Part shown: one piece after another, positions 22,610 through 33,240 of the stretch | Layout: each line of letters starts with the position of its first letter | Numbering within the stretch: the first letter of the stretch is position 1 | Notes under the pieces: generated by a model | What the model saw: only the letters and a program-made list of their open reading frames with translations | What the model was told of the DNA's origin: nothing | The model's database searches: none | Made by a program: the position numbers and the translations under genes | Source: Anadara kagoshimensis | Lineage: Eukaryota; Mollusca; Bivalvia; Arcoida; Arcidae | Direction: 5' to 3' | DNA length: 64,000 nt | NCBI GenBank assembly: GCA_021292105.1 | Contig: CM037861.1 | Location: 60,371,245-60,435,244, forward strand

Positions 22610-22815
22610 TATCGAGCATTCAATATTTCAATTCGATAGTATGTGGGAGGTCGTGGGTTCGAAAACCGAACGGGGTATGACCAAGACTTAAAATAGGTAG
22701 TGAATGTTCTTTCGCCAAGCGCTCGGCATTTAGAAATAAAAATCACGGGTTCCGTCGGCAGAGACCTTGAACACCGATACCCCGTGTACATAACGACAGG
22801 TGTGACACGTTAAAA
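22610..22815 (+). mobile_element. tRNA-derived SINE, head truncated
   Basis: Starts at the B-box region (GTCGTGGGTTCGAAAACC). The body has CAAGACTTAAAATAGGTAGT, GAATGTTCTTTCGCCAAGCG, AAAAATCACGGGTTCC and a CACGTTAAA end. Confidence 0.8.
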
Positions 22816-22898
22816 ATAACAAATTGTTGACGTATCGACAAGTCCTCGATACCCATACAGCAGCTGTTTTATATCTCTCGACAGTTTTACATCAGCTG

Positions 22899-22946
<48 letters not shown>

Positions 22947-22965
22947 TTATATCTATCTATCTATA

Positions 22966-23000
<35 letters not shown>

Positions 23001-23013
23001 TTATATCTATCTA

Positions 23014-23060
<47 letters not shown>
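22899..23060. repeat. (CTAT)n microsatellite
   Basis: CTAT tetranucleotides with a few TTATAT interruptions. Confidence 0.98.
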
Positions 23061-23061
<1 letters not shown>

Positions 23062-23117
23062 ATCTCGGTAGTTTTCTGTCCACTAGCTGTCCATATCTCG
23101 GCTCACGGCATCCAGCG

Positions 23118-23290
23118 GTTTCACTCGTTTTTAGTTAGCTCACTGTAAAACTTTCGACAGGTCTGTACGGTATGGGCAGCTAGTGACCGAAAGCTGTTGG
23201 TAGTTAGATAGCAGCCAGCTGACAAGCTAACGAGGAGTCGAAACGTCCTGCCGATTTGCTAGCTTAGTGTTAAACAAGTCTGTTCTGTAC
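23118..23290. mobile_element. TIR element containing one 35-bp satellite unit
   Basis: The region contains AAACTTTCGACAGGTCTGTA, an AGCTAGTGACCGAAAGCTGT segment and then AAGCTAACGAGGAGTCGAAA... at 23224-23258. That last part is a 35-bp match in length and register to the 0.9-2.8 kb satellite unit. It ends in GCTAGCTTAGTGTTAAACAA. Sister elements lie at 58.4-58.8 kb. Confidence 0.7.
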
Positions 23291-23365
23291 CATTCCCAAG
23301 TGCTTAAATGTCAAGAGGTCTTTTTATTTAAAGTCTATCTTTTCTTTTGAGTTTTTTGTGAAATT

Positions 23366-23600
23366 GAGCCTAGGCTTATCAAGGCCCTCAAAAAATTTAT
23401 GGCCGTCATCACAGTATTGTTGATAAGTATGATGTCTTTGTGTCCTGGATTGCCCTGGATATATTTGACGTCACATAGTTTCATGTTCCTTTCACTCTCA
23501 ATTTTGATTACACACGTGATGTGTGTAGCTAGCTTAACAGAAAGTGTTTACGGAGCACCCGGTGATTTTGACATGGATAGTATGTTTGTTTTTTATATGA
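23366..23600 (+). pseudogene. 5'-truncated RT element copy (C-terminus plus 3' UTR)
   Basis: Begins in the coding C-terminus; an in-frame reading gives YGRHHSIVDKYDV and ALDIFDVT before TAG. It continues into the family 3' UTR (GATTACACACGTGATGTGTG, GGAGCACCCGGT, GACATGGATAGTATG) with an internal deletion. Confidence 0.82.
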
Positions 23601-23609
23601 AACTATCCT

Positions 23610-24010
23610 CATATGCACAGGCAAGTTAGCACCTGCATTGAGAATTCGCGAAATTATTTCCTTTTCTTATCTTGCTCAGTCTGTTTCAATCGCTTCTAGT
23701 TGTTACAGGCGGCACACTCTTTATCTAACTCTACAGAGTGGTCTGTAGCGTGCTTCATCCGAAGGGCTGCTCTAGTATCGAGCTTTTTACAGCTGTAGTA
23801 TGGGCAGGAGATGAAAACCATCTCAGAAAATTTCGAAGTCCCAAGTGAGGGACGAAACTACAACCTTGACTTCTAAAGCCCGCTAATCTCTCCAATACCA
23901 ATCGATTTATTAATTTTACTTATATCGGGGTAAAATTATTGAATTCGCATCGTCCTCTTTTTTACGTTCCAAGGTTATTAAAACAATATGCAACAAGAGC
24001 ACCACTGAGC
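23610..24010. other. Intergenic DNA, nothing recognised
   Basis: No feature found before the 24-bp array. Confidence 0.5.
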
Positions 24011-24012
24011 GG

Positions 24013-24826
24013 GACAATATAGCCCGTCAATGTAAGGACAATATAGCCCGTCAATGTAAGGACAATATAGCCTGTCAATGTAAGGACAATATAGCCCGTC
24101 AATGTAAGGACAATATAGCCTGTCAATGTAAGGACAATATAGCCTGTCAATGTAAGGACAATATAGCCTGTCAATGTAAGGACAATATAGCCCGTCAATG
24201 TAAGGACAATATAGCCCGTCAATGTAAGGACAATATAGCCTGTCAATGTAAGGACAATATAGCCCGTCAATGTAAGGACAATATAGCCTGTCAATGTAAG
24301 GACAATATAGCCTGTCAATGTAAGGACAATATAGCCCGTCAATGTAAGGACAATATAGCCTGTCAATGTAAGGACAATATAGCCTGTCAATGTAAGGACA
24401 ATATAGCCTGTCAATGTAAGGACAATATAGCCCGTCAATGTAAGGACAATATAGCCTGTCAATGTAAGGACAATATAGCCTGTCAATGTAAGGACAATAT
24501 AGCCCGTCAATGTAAGGACAATATAGCCTGTCAATGTAAGGACAATATAGCCCGTCAATGTAAGGACAATATAGCCCGTCAATGTAAGGACAATATAGCC
24601 TGTCAATGTAAGGACAATATAGCCTGTCAATGTAAGGACAATATAGCCCGTCAATGTAAGGACAATATAGCCTGTCAATGTAAGGACAATATAGCCTGTC
24701 AATGTAAGGACAATATAGCCTGTCAATGTAAGGACAATATAGCCCGTCAATGTAAGGACAATATAGCCCGTCAATGTAAGGACAATATAGCCCGTCAATG
24801 TAAGGACAATATAGCCCGTCAATGTC
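24013..24826. repeat. 24-bp satellite, 34 near-identical copies
   Basis: The unit GACAATATAGCCYGTCAATG plus TAAG repeats 34 times without indels. The only variable site is Y: 16 units have C (a CpG) and 18 have T (TpG). The minus strand is open through the array (repeating LTGYIVLT) only because 24 is divisible by 3. That frame has no ATG at its upstream end, so it is not called as a gene. Confidence 0.98.
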
Positions 24827-24829
24827 TAT

Positions 24830-26015
24830 AATGTAAGCAGGAATAATAAAAGCCAGAACGAAACTTTTGTCGAAAGTTGAAACGTTTTAAATGTTAAACA
24901 TTATTGCTTCTTGTGAAACCATACCACACTTGAAAGGAATTAAAATTAAAATTATAAAATGCACGTATACGTTAGAGTGACAACTATATTCCAAGGATGC
25001 AATAGACCTTTTATTTTTGCTCGGATTGGCACTGTTTTGTTCAATTGAGTGTATTGTTGATTTTAAAACGTATCTGATGGTTTCTAACCGACTTCGCATT
25101 ATCTTCTATTTAATTGTAATGGTTTTAATTGGTTTTATCATCAAATCACCTAACTCAATTGTATTGCTGTCTGGAAAAAGGAAATGTAATCGTCTGCTCA
25201 AAGGGAACAGAACATAAACAGCGGGAAACGTATCATGCTTGATTGACGATGATAGATGTTCATTACCCGCTCTTTGTTTGAACAAATTGAATTAAAAGTT
25301 TTCAAACATTTTTATGCGTGCTATTCACGCTGACTGTAAACATTTACTTAGTTTTTCTTTATCGAAAAAGGATAATTCTCATTATTGCGAGAGACCAGGT
25401 TACATGGGTAGAGGGATTCGGTTCCTCAGTAACGAAAGGTAAAAAAGTTGTTCCCTCGTCAGCTAGTATTAGTGATCCGATGATGATGATCATCATCATC
25501 ATCCAGGGACGTAGGGACGTAGCTTACTAAAAGGCAGCCGCCTCGGTAAAACTCAGACCGTATGATTTCATTTTTTACAGAGACACGGGGCTTAAAACAA
25601 TATGTCCTTAGTAGTGCAGACTTGATTATTCAAACGGTCTTTTGACATCCGTTTTCATTCTAACAATACTAAATATTATTCATTATTATATTCTTCCTGT
25701 TTTGCGACCTTCCATCAAAAGGGTACCAAAGACTTACTTACTTGTGAAAGGTGTTTTTGGTGTCACATTAAAGAATTAGTTGTGACTGACTAAATAAACA
25801 TTTTCCAAACCATTTCCTATTTTCCATTTTATTAGCTCAGAATTGTGTCCAGTAAAACTTGAGTTATAAAGTTGTTTTATTTGTTCGTTTTGGGTAAAAT
25901 TTTGCTTTCCCTTTTTGACCGTGATATTTATGAATATAAAATGGTTTGTTTATATTTAAATTCATAAGTTTTCTTCTATATTTACTAGTTTCATTTAACA
26001 GCAAATGCATATTAG
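24830..26015. other. Intergenic DNA, nothing recognised
   Basis: AT-rich. A perfect GATGATGATGAT/ATCATCATCATC-type palindrome sits at 25479-25500. No gene was recognised. Confidence 0.5.
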
Positions 26016-26019
26016 TTTT

Positions 26020-26102
26020 TCAGGTCTCGACACGGGGGTTCGAACCTAAGACCTCCGACATACGAAGCGAGCACTCTACCAACTGAGCTACCGTAGTAGT
26101 AT
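26020..26102 (-). mobile_element. tRNA-like SINE head, minus strand
   Basis: Reads on the minus strand as GTAGCTCAGTTGGTAGAGTG, CTCGCTTCGTATGTCGGAGG and GGTTCGAACCCC, with almost no body left. Confidence 0.8.
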
Positions 26103-26391
26103 AGTTCTATTTAGGATTAATGATGGCATCTGGTTATTTTACCCATTATTTCTGAAACTCATATTAACAGATTTGATTTAAATTAAAATACTTAAACTGT
26201 CTAATTGATCGTACTAATTACTAAGGGTTACTAAAGGATTGCTGCCAATTTCTCGTGCTACTCCACAAGACTTAAATAATATGTTTGGATCTGTTTAACG
26301 TCTTTTAATAATTCAATATTTGTATGTTTAAAACATAAGTTATAGGAACTCGGTCGGATTAAAACAAAATGTTGGATTTTGCAGCTAAATA

Positions 26392-26431
26392 ACACACACA
26401 CACACACCCACCCACACACACACACACACAC
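26392..26431. repeat. (CA)n microsatellite
   Basis: CA dinucleotides with CCCACCC interruptions. Confidence 0.95.
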
Positions 26432-26508
26432 TGAAAAGGTGAATATTAATAACAAATATGTTTCATTTCAAACTAGGTTTTATTTTATTCATGATGGTCT
26501 CTCAGTGG

Positions 26509-26578
26509 CGAATGCAGCGGGGGGGGGGCACAGGGGGGCCCGTGCGCCCCCCCCCCCGGTTGCCCCGACTTTCCCCCT
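26509..26578. repeat. Poly-G / poly-C tract at a dispersed-repeat end
   Basis: AGTGGCGAATGCAGC is followed by ten Gs, CACAGGGGGGCCCG and a run of Cs. The GTGGCGGA-like start is shared with 21197 and, inverted, with 28100-28130. Confidence 0.7.
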
Positions 26579-26911
26579 CTCTTTCACAGCTAACTGTCAA
26601 TCAACAAGCGTTGTGACCAGTTAATTAGTGGTACTGAATAATTACTTCGTGTACATAGGCAGGAAATTGCAATCAGGTGTTGATGTAATTTACCAGTTCC
26701 CTGAAGCATGAAAGAATCCAGGTAGTACTGACCAGTCTTAGGTGATAATGTTATTTAGCTGATCGCTGAGGCGTGAAAGAAACCAGGCAGTATCAGTAGA
26801 TAACGTTAATTAGTAATACTACATGTATAATTAAGAGACTTTCATGAAGAGTGATTCCATTAATCATACGTGAATTCATCTAATGTACCTTTTTAAACCA
26901 ACGGACACGGC

Positions 26912-26914
<3 letters not shown>

Positions 26915-26943
<29 letters not shown>
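26915..26943. repeat. (GA)n microsatellite
   Basis: GA dinucleotides. Confidence 0.95.
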
Positions 26944-26946
<3 letters not shown>

Positions 26947-27339
26947 GAGAGCTAATTTTTAGGACACAAGATTATCTTTTTTGTATATTTTTATAGCACG
27001 ATGTTCTATTTCCATATAAGTCTCCAAATTTTTCTACAATTTTTGTACATTTTTATTTTTAATTGGTTTTAATGGGAAAAAAATCTGTCTCATTTGGCTT
27101 TTTATTCTATTCGTCCGTTTATCTTCTTTACGGAACAAATTCGTCTACAAAATAATCAGTGTTTTTTTCTAGTGACAAGATTCTTGTGTTCGGTTGCACC
27201 TTTAATGCGCATTAAACAATAATGGAACTGACTAACTAGTCATTTTAAAACTAATAATATAATAAAATTGGCTTGAAAGTTCAGATGGATGTCATACAGT
27301 TCATTTTAAACAAGTGTGGTAAAAGGGTTGTGGTAGTAG

Positions 27340-27530
27340 AGGTATATGTAGCAGGCAGGTCAGTTGATAGAGTGCTTGCTCCGTAAGTCAAGGAGGTCGA
27401 GGGTTTGGTCTCTGGTCAGGTCTGACCCAAGAATTGAAAAAGTGTAGTGACTGTTTGCTCGGTGACGTCTCGATATAAGTGAAATATTATTGGCTTAGAA
27501 GTTAAACCCCATTAATCAATGATCAATCAA
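27340..27530 (+). mobile_element. SINE, internally deleted
   Basis: The head GCAGGTCAGTTGATAGAGTG, CTTGCTCCGTAAGTCAAGGA and GAGGGTTTGGTC leads to AAAGTGTAGTGACTGTTTGC. It then jumps to the 3' end (GACGTCTCGATATAAGTGAA, AAACCCCATTAATCAATGAT), so the middle of the body is missing. Confidence 0.82.
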
Positions 27531-29480
27531 ACTTAGGACCGGGATTCAAACAGAAAGACTTTCCACTGATGAGCTTGATTTATCAATCCAACTGGATCAC
27601 CCAGACCACGTTCATCCATTTATCGACCAAATTAAATCAAAACACTGGTATCCCTCCGATTGATCGACGTATCGATCTACAACTTCAAAAGGTCGAACGA
27701 ACTCCTTTAATATATTGCAAAAAAGAGTCGGCCTGGATCTGCGGTGCACAACTACACCTCGACAGATAAAAAAACCGACAATACAAGTTACCGACGGCGA
27801 CAAATTTCGACAGTACAGTTTGATAGACATAATATATTATATCGATAAAGATATTATGAGCTCGCCGACACTCATAGCCACCTGCGTCAATATTACAATT
27901 TTTAAAAAAAGCTAGACTGATTAGTTCTTTGACTGGTTTAGATCCACTTTAAATGCGAGGTAAAAAGGACGCTCGACAGTGTTCAAGATGCAGGAAATTG
28001 CACCATTTGTACTGAAAAAAACCGAAATTTTTCTGGAGGAACATGCCCCCAGACCCCCCTAACAGGTCGCGCCTTTGGCACATACTTGTGCCCCCCCCCT
28101 TCACCAAGACTCTTGATCCGCCCCTGGTTCTTTTTTGTGGCAAAACTACATCTTCTTATAAGCGATATTTATCTCGAAAAGCTTTCAGACTATGAGTAAC
28201 TTTGCTTAAAGTCAGTCATTGAATAGGGTATACTACTCGTAGGACTACAGTATCCTACATGTATTTAATTATGTATTCTTCTGGTATTCAAGTCTTTTCA
28301 AAATATGTTACACAGGTGCAAAATTTAAAGAATTTAACAATTATTATGATTACATTTAACTGTGTGAAAAATGTCTATGAATGGTAGTGTTTTAGTGTTG
28401 TAACTTTCACGTAATATAACTGAATAACGACAATGAAGTCAACCAAAGTATTGAAAAATTGGTAGGTCTACAATAATTGCCTTAATTTTACTAAACTAAT
28501 ACGCACCCATATTTATTTTAGCTTTTCAGATTTCTTTGATATGTTTTCATCTGTCCAAAATATGATACTTTTAGAAAGGAGTATATTGACAAGAAATTTC
28601 TTGCAGATCCCTCACCAAACCAAGAGAAAATATCCAGATTATTAAATCCCAAGAATTATTCTGAATTGTATAAGATCTCGTCATTCCACTAGAAATACAA
28701 ATATTAAGTAATCCGTTTATTATTATCATTATTTTATATCTATATACATGCTAGTACATATATTTGCTAATTATATAATATGTTAATATTACATGTTATA
28801 ATTGTTATATGTTACATGTTATAATGGAGATCACTGTTTACGTTATATATACTCGATGATAATTTATATATGTATTTGCAGTATTCCAATAAAAATATTG
28901 TATTTTTAATATAACTATTTACAGTCAATTATTCAGCAAATAGTTTTAATTCTCTTTGATCGAAATACATCGAAAAAGCACAAGTTTAAATAAAATTCTT
29001 CATCATTGTATTGAACAAGAAAATCATGTTCTTCTATTAACATTAACATATAGTCATTTTTCTCTATTTATTCAAACTCGTGAGATCTATCTCAAAGGAA
29101 AGTATAAAAAAGTTGAATTAAAGAACCTTTTTGGGGTTTTTGTCCCGAAAATATGAGGACAATTGGGATATATTTTTCGTCACGCATGGTTTGATTGATG
29201 TAAGAAGTTTCGAATTCACCAAGTTTTGAAACCATCAATTTAGGAATTACCCTACTATATTGACAAGTGACAAAATAAATCATATTTTATATGTTTATTC
29301 TTTTGGCGACATAATTACAGTAAGTGGTCATATCTTAACGTATAACTCCAATAAAACTGGAGATTAGAAACATTTTGAGCTACACAAAGTGAGCTCTATG
29401 GTCCATCAAACCATGTGTCAGAGCCTCTGTACTCCAATCTGAATGCGTGTTCCTTTTACAATTTCTCCGTTAGCTTAAAG
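27530..29480. other. Intergenic DNA, no gene recognised
   Basis: Small overlapping ORFs at 27569-27830 on both strands match no family I know. At 27990-28135 a fragment with TCGCGCCTTTGGCACATACT and GATCCGCCCCTGG looks like a DNA-transposon end. The rest is AT-rich. Confidence 0.5.
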
Positions 29481-29670
29481 GGGATATGAACCATAATGGT
29501 ACATCGGTAGGCACAGTTAGAACAAGACAATATTCCGGTAACTTTCGGCTTCTTTTCACCAAAAATAATGAAATTCAAATGCAAAAAACTATATAAAAAA
29601 AAACCCTTGAAGTAATGTTTGAAATGAATTCCCACACCTGAAATGTGATAGTTTTTAATGTTTTTTTTTT

Positions 29671-29787
29671 ATAGTATCCCCAGGTAAAATACACGTGTTG
29701 TTATCCAGTGATACTTACGCAAAAAAAATGAGTGGGATATGCATATACATGAGTTATATACATACGAACTTAACCTGGGGATAATAT
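29671..29787. repeat. Short inverted repeat (ATCCCCAGGT / ACCTGGGGAT)
   Basis: TATCCCCAGGTAAAA and TTAACCTGGGGATAATAT flank about 80 bp. Surrounding AT-rich inverted similarity is too weak to set element ends. Confidence 0.5.
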
Positions 29788-30374
29788 TCATCACAATTTA
29801 TACATCATTATTAAATTTCAGATTTAGCAAGTGGCTGGGAGGATTCATTTCAAATATCTTTTGCTGGTTTTGTTAATTTTTCATATTGATAATACCCTAT
29901 TTCATGACAAAGTAACATTAAATTGTCAAAGCATTGTCTCAATAGGCCCGTGGAATCCAGTAGTCAATATAAGGGCAAAATTCCCAATACTAATGTCATG
30001 ACTCTTAACTTAATAGTTAGTGAAAATTAGTAACTATTAAATAAATACCAGAACGGCGGTTCGTAGTTATATTTATATGATTCCAATTACGTTATATGTG
30101 TAACAGTATCACACTGTGCAAAAGACTATGTCATGATGATATTTATTTATTTATTCAGTATTTACACCGAAAAAACAAGGTCGAGCTGATTACAGAGAAA
30201 ACTCATAACAATACAAAACATAAGACAATCAACTGATTACATAGAATAATCATGAAAATACAAGACATATATGACAATCAAATACAAGTTAGTTTGATAC
30301 TCGATGATACAAACAGACAACTGTTGACAAAAATCATTCGACTCAACGCGTGTATTTGCATTATACTGCGTGTT

Positions 30375-30690
30375 CGTTTCGTATGTGGGAGTTCTTGGGT
30401 TCGAGCACAGGACGGGTTTGACCAAGGCTTGAAAATAGGTAGCGACTGTTCTTTCATAAAACACTCTGCATTTAAAAATGAAATTAACGGGGTCCTTGAG
30501 AAAAGACCTTAAAAACCGAGGACCCATGTCACGACAGACGTGGCTCATTAAAGAACCTTCCCTGCACATTGCCCTGAGCCCAATGCAAAGGTCAAAATTT
30601 ATACCACTTCATCTATAGTTGGTGACCTCTCTGTATAAGTTAAATATTTTTTACTAGAACGTTAAACCACATTAAATTAATCAATCAATT
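30375..30690 (+). mobile_element. Nearly full-length SINE
   Basis: Starts at the B-box region (CTTGGGTTCGAGC). The body has TTGACCAAGGCTTGAAAATA, GACTGTTCTTTC, TGCATTTAAAAATGAAATTA, a GACGTGGCTCATTAAAGAAC block and ATAGTTGGTGACCTCTCTGT. It ends in GTTAAACCACATTAAATTAA and TCAATCAAT. Confidence 0.85.
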
Positions 30691-30844
30691 ATACTGGAAT
30701 CTTGTAAAATGGGAATTTGAATTTGAATTTCCAATCCCTGTTAAAACATAAAACAGACTTGATAAAGATGCTTTTTGTAATCGTTTGACATAATATAATT
30801 GCTTTATCAATAATAAATATGCACATTGTAATACAATTGTTTGT

Positions 30845-31062
30845 TATAGGTAAACAACATTGACCTGTCCGCTTGACCTTTTAGGAAGGTATATACACGA
30901 TGATCCAGCTAATACATGGATAGTGTAAGGATACTCACCTTATACATAAACAATGAACGCCTTCAATGATGAAGACGAAAACAATCTGTGAACGCTTTAC
31001 GTAAATACTCTGACCCATAATTATTATTTATGAAGAGGTCAAGCGGTATAATGGAAAACATC
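30845..31062. mobile_element. TATAGGTAAACAACA MITE, copy 2
   Basis: Left TIR TATAGGTAAACAACATTGAC plus CTGTCCGCTTGACC; the right TIR is degraded (AGGTCAAGCGG). Confidence 0.78.
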
Positions 31063-31454
31063 AAAATCTAAAATACGTGAAATTAAACCCCAGCCCCAAT
31101 TTTAGATTTGGCAGAAATCGATCGAGCACCATTAGTTTTCACCCAAAAAATCGTGTAGTTTACTGGTAAACTTTTAACATTTGATCATTGAGTCTAGACT
31201 TTGCAATCGTAAGGCATTTCTTTGGATCTATTTAATAGTTTCTGTTATAATTCCAAATAAATTAATTTCAGGGTCGTACAGTTAAAAGTCTACTCAAACT
31301 TCTGTATTATTCTTATTTAGCCAATATGTTGTCGATTTTTAACAATTCTGAATAATTTAAACAAAATCGAGATTTCTTGATAATTTGAGAACGAAGTAAA
31401 AATGGAAATTTTATCCAAGGACTCAGCTATCAACAGACAAAAAGGGATGAAAAT

Positions 31455-31795
31455 TCTGAGTTGAGTTGAGTAATGTAGTTCTACGTCCCAGTCAAAAATA
31501 TTTCACTTATACCGAGACGTCGAAAGCTATAGGCGAAGGTACAGAATTTTTGACTGTTCGTTGCGCTTATGACATTATACAACAGGATTGTTTACCATGC
31601 CAATCCTACCGTGACAAGGGACCTCGTTTATTTTAAGTTCCCATCAGAAAGGACGGTGACTTTCATTTTGTAGAGAACAGTCACTACCAACTTTCAAGTC
31701 TTGGGTCAAACCCAGATCATGGTTCGAACTGACGACCTCCCACTTACGGAGCGAGCACTGTACCAACTGAGCTACCGCAGTGCTTATTTCTGAAT
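31455..31795 (-). mobile_element. Full-length SINE, minus strand
   Basis: On the minus strand: head GCGGTAGCTCAGTTGGTACA, CTCGCTCCGTAAGTGGG and GTTCGAACCATG. The body follows with CCAAGACTTGAAAGTTGG, a degraded central part, TCGACGTCTCGGTATAAGTG and GGGACGTAGAACTACATTAC at the 3' end. Confidence 0.87.
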
Positions 31796-31876
31796 AATTC
31801 AAACAAATGAGTTCCCTTGATAATTTGAGAACATTTTTCTGCGCGATTTGCCCTACCAAATTGACAAATCGTCTGA

Positions 31877-31963
31877 AGTGTCATGTGCCAAGTTTTGTCA
31901 TGTGATATTTTGAATGTATTATTTCATAAAAATTCAAAAGCAGAACATGGCAAAAGTATCACC
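31877..31963. mobile_element. Small hairpin MITE, third copy
   Basis: AAGTGTCATGTGCC and GGCAAAAGTATCACC flank the family core TTTTGAATGTATTATTTCAT and AAAAATTCAAAAGCAG, with an extra GTCATGTGA insertion. Confidence 0.68.
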
Positions 31964-32019
31964 TAGCTAAACGATGTATACTCAGTCATTAAAACAGAAG
32001 GGGCGTAAATAAACATAGT

Positions 32020-32225
32020 TATAGGCAAACAACGTTGACTTGTCCGCTCGACCTTAACTTAAATATTTATTATGAGTGAGTCCATATAAACACCATAGTT
32101 TATTTTGTTTATATTGTGTATGTACAAACTGCGAATCTTAACCGTATCCATATATTGAGTTGATCCTCCTATATGAATATTCTGAACGAAAAGTTCAGCG
32201 GGCAGGTCAGCGTTGTTTGACTATA
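32020..32225. mobile_element. TATAGGCAAACAACG MITE, copy 3
   Basis: Left TIR TATAGGCAAACAACGTTGAC; right TIR read inward TATAGTCAAACAACGCTGAC. The internal sequence follows copy 1 (CTGCGAATCTTAAC, ATATTGAGTTGA). Confidence 0.87.
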
Positions 32226-32339
32226 TACATTTGACAATAAATGTCTGCTTATAGGCTTTACTGAGCGGTTGCAGTTTTTAAATCTAATGAACGCAAATCA
32301 AAGTAATTTTGAAAACATGGGTACTTTCTTAAAAATATC

Positions 32340-32655
32340 AAGATTGATTAAATTGGGGTTTTATGTCCCAGTCAAAAGTATTTCACTTATATGTCACCAG
32401 CTATAGGTGAAATGGCAGAAATTTTTACCTTTGCATTGCGACAAGGGCAATGCACACGGAGGGTTTTCAACGTGACACACCTTCCGTATCACGAGGCGTC
32501 GGTTTTTATGGTTTCTTCCGAGAGATCCAGTGACTTGCATTTCCAAATGCCGAGTGCTTGGCAAAAGAACATTCCCTACCTATTTTCAAGTCTTAATCAG
32601 ACCCTGCCAGGGTTCGAAACCACGACCTCCCACATAGGGACTCTACCAACTAAGA
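32340..32655 (-). mobile_element. Full-length SINE, minus strand, head eroded
   Basis: On the minus strand: GTGGGAGGTCGTGGTTTCGA, AAGACTTGAAAATAGGTAGG, GGAATGTTCTTTTGCCAAGC, GTGTGTCACGTTGAAAACCC and TAGCTGGTGACATATAAGTG. The A-box part is partly lost. Confidence 0.85.
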
Positions 32656-33097
32656 AAAAATTACTAAGACCAATGCTGAAACAACAACACAATCTCTATA
32701 TCAAACAATGGACATTCTTTTAAGAACATTAAACCCAGTAGAGGGAAACACATTAAGTAGAGATACAAAACTCAGTGAAGGTAAGCAAAATGATTAAGTT
32801 TGAACAGATATTTTACTGTATGAAATTGAGACAAAATAATTATACCAAGTCTTATATCACATAGAACGAATTTAAGCTTGATGCAAATTGTTAGCAAAAC
32901 ATTATAATAATAAATGATTAATTAAAAAGAAGGTCATCATCTGAGAGTATGTCACATATCCGACTTTTCAGCTCAGGTTAGCTAAACATTAATGAAACCA
33001 TGTAAGATCCTTTTTCAAATTTTGAAAATTACCGAAGATGATATTACTCTACTATAACATTTCAATAACGGTAAAACTTTCAAAATGGCGATTGTAG

Positions 33098-33103
33098 TTT
33101 ATT
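33098..33103 (-). terminator. Possible poly(A) signal of GPCR copy 1
   Basis: AATAAA on the minus strand about 140 bp past the stop codon. This is weak evidence in AT-rich DNA. Confidence 0.3.
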
Positions 33104-33240
33104 TCCGGCAAAGCCTAACAATTGTGTCATGTATCAAGATTTCAAAAAGCTATAACTGATAGATATGAATTCATTTCAAATCAGCTGGTCAAATATTCGT
33201 GAAACTAGACTCTAATTTCTTTTTTTTTTCACCAATATCT

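Noticed and set aside
23962-24822. 286-codon minus-strand ORF of LTGYIVLT repeats as a protein gene
   Set aside because: The array period is a multiple of 3, the frame begins at TTG with no ATG, there is no signal or domain, and variation is confined to one CpG.
24013-24826. CRISPR-like array
   Set aside because: Pure tandem satellite without spacers.
27569-27915. Overlapping ORFs on both strands
   Set aside because: Some look TE-derived but no motif could be pinned down.
28560-28700. Possible LINE C-terminal end (PKNYSELYKISSF)
   Set aside because: Only a short suggestive peptide followed by a stop; too weak to call.
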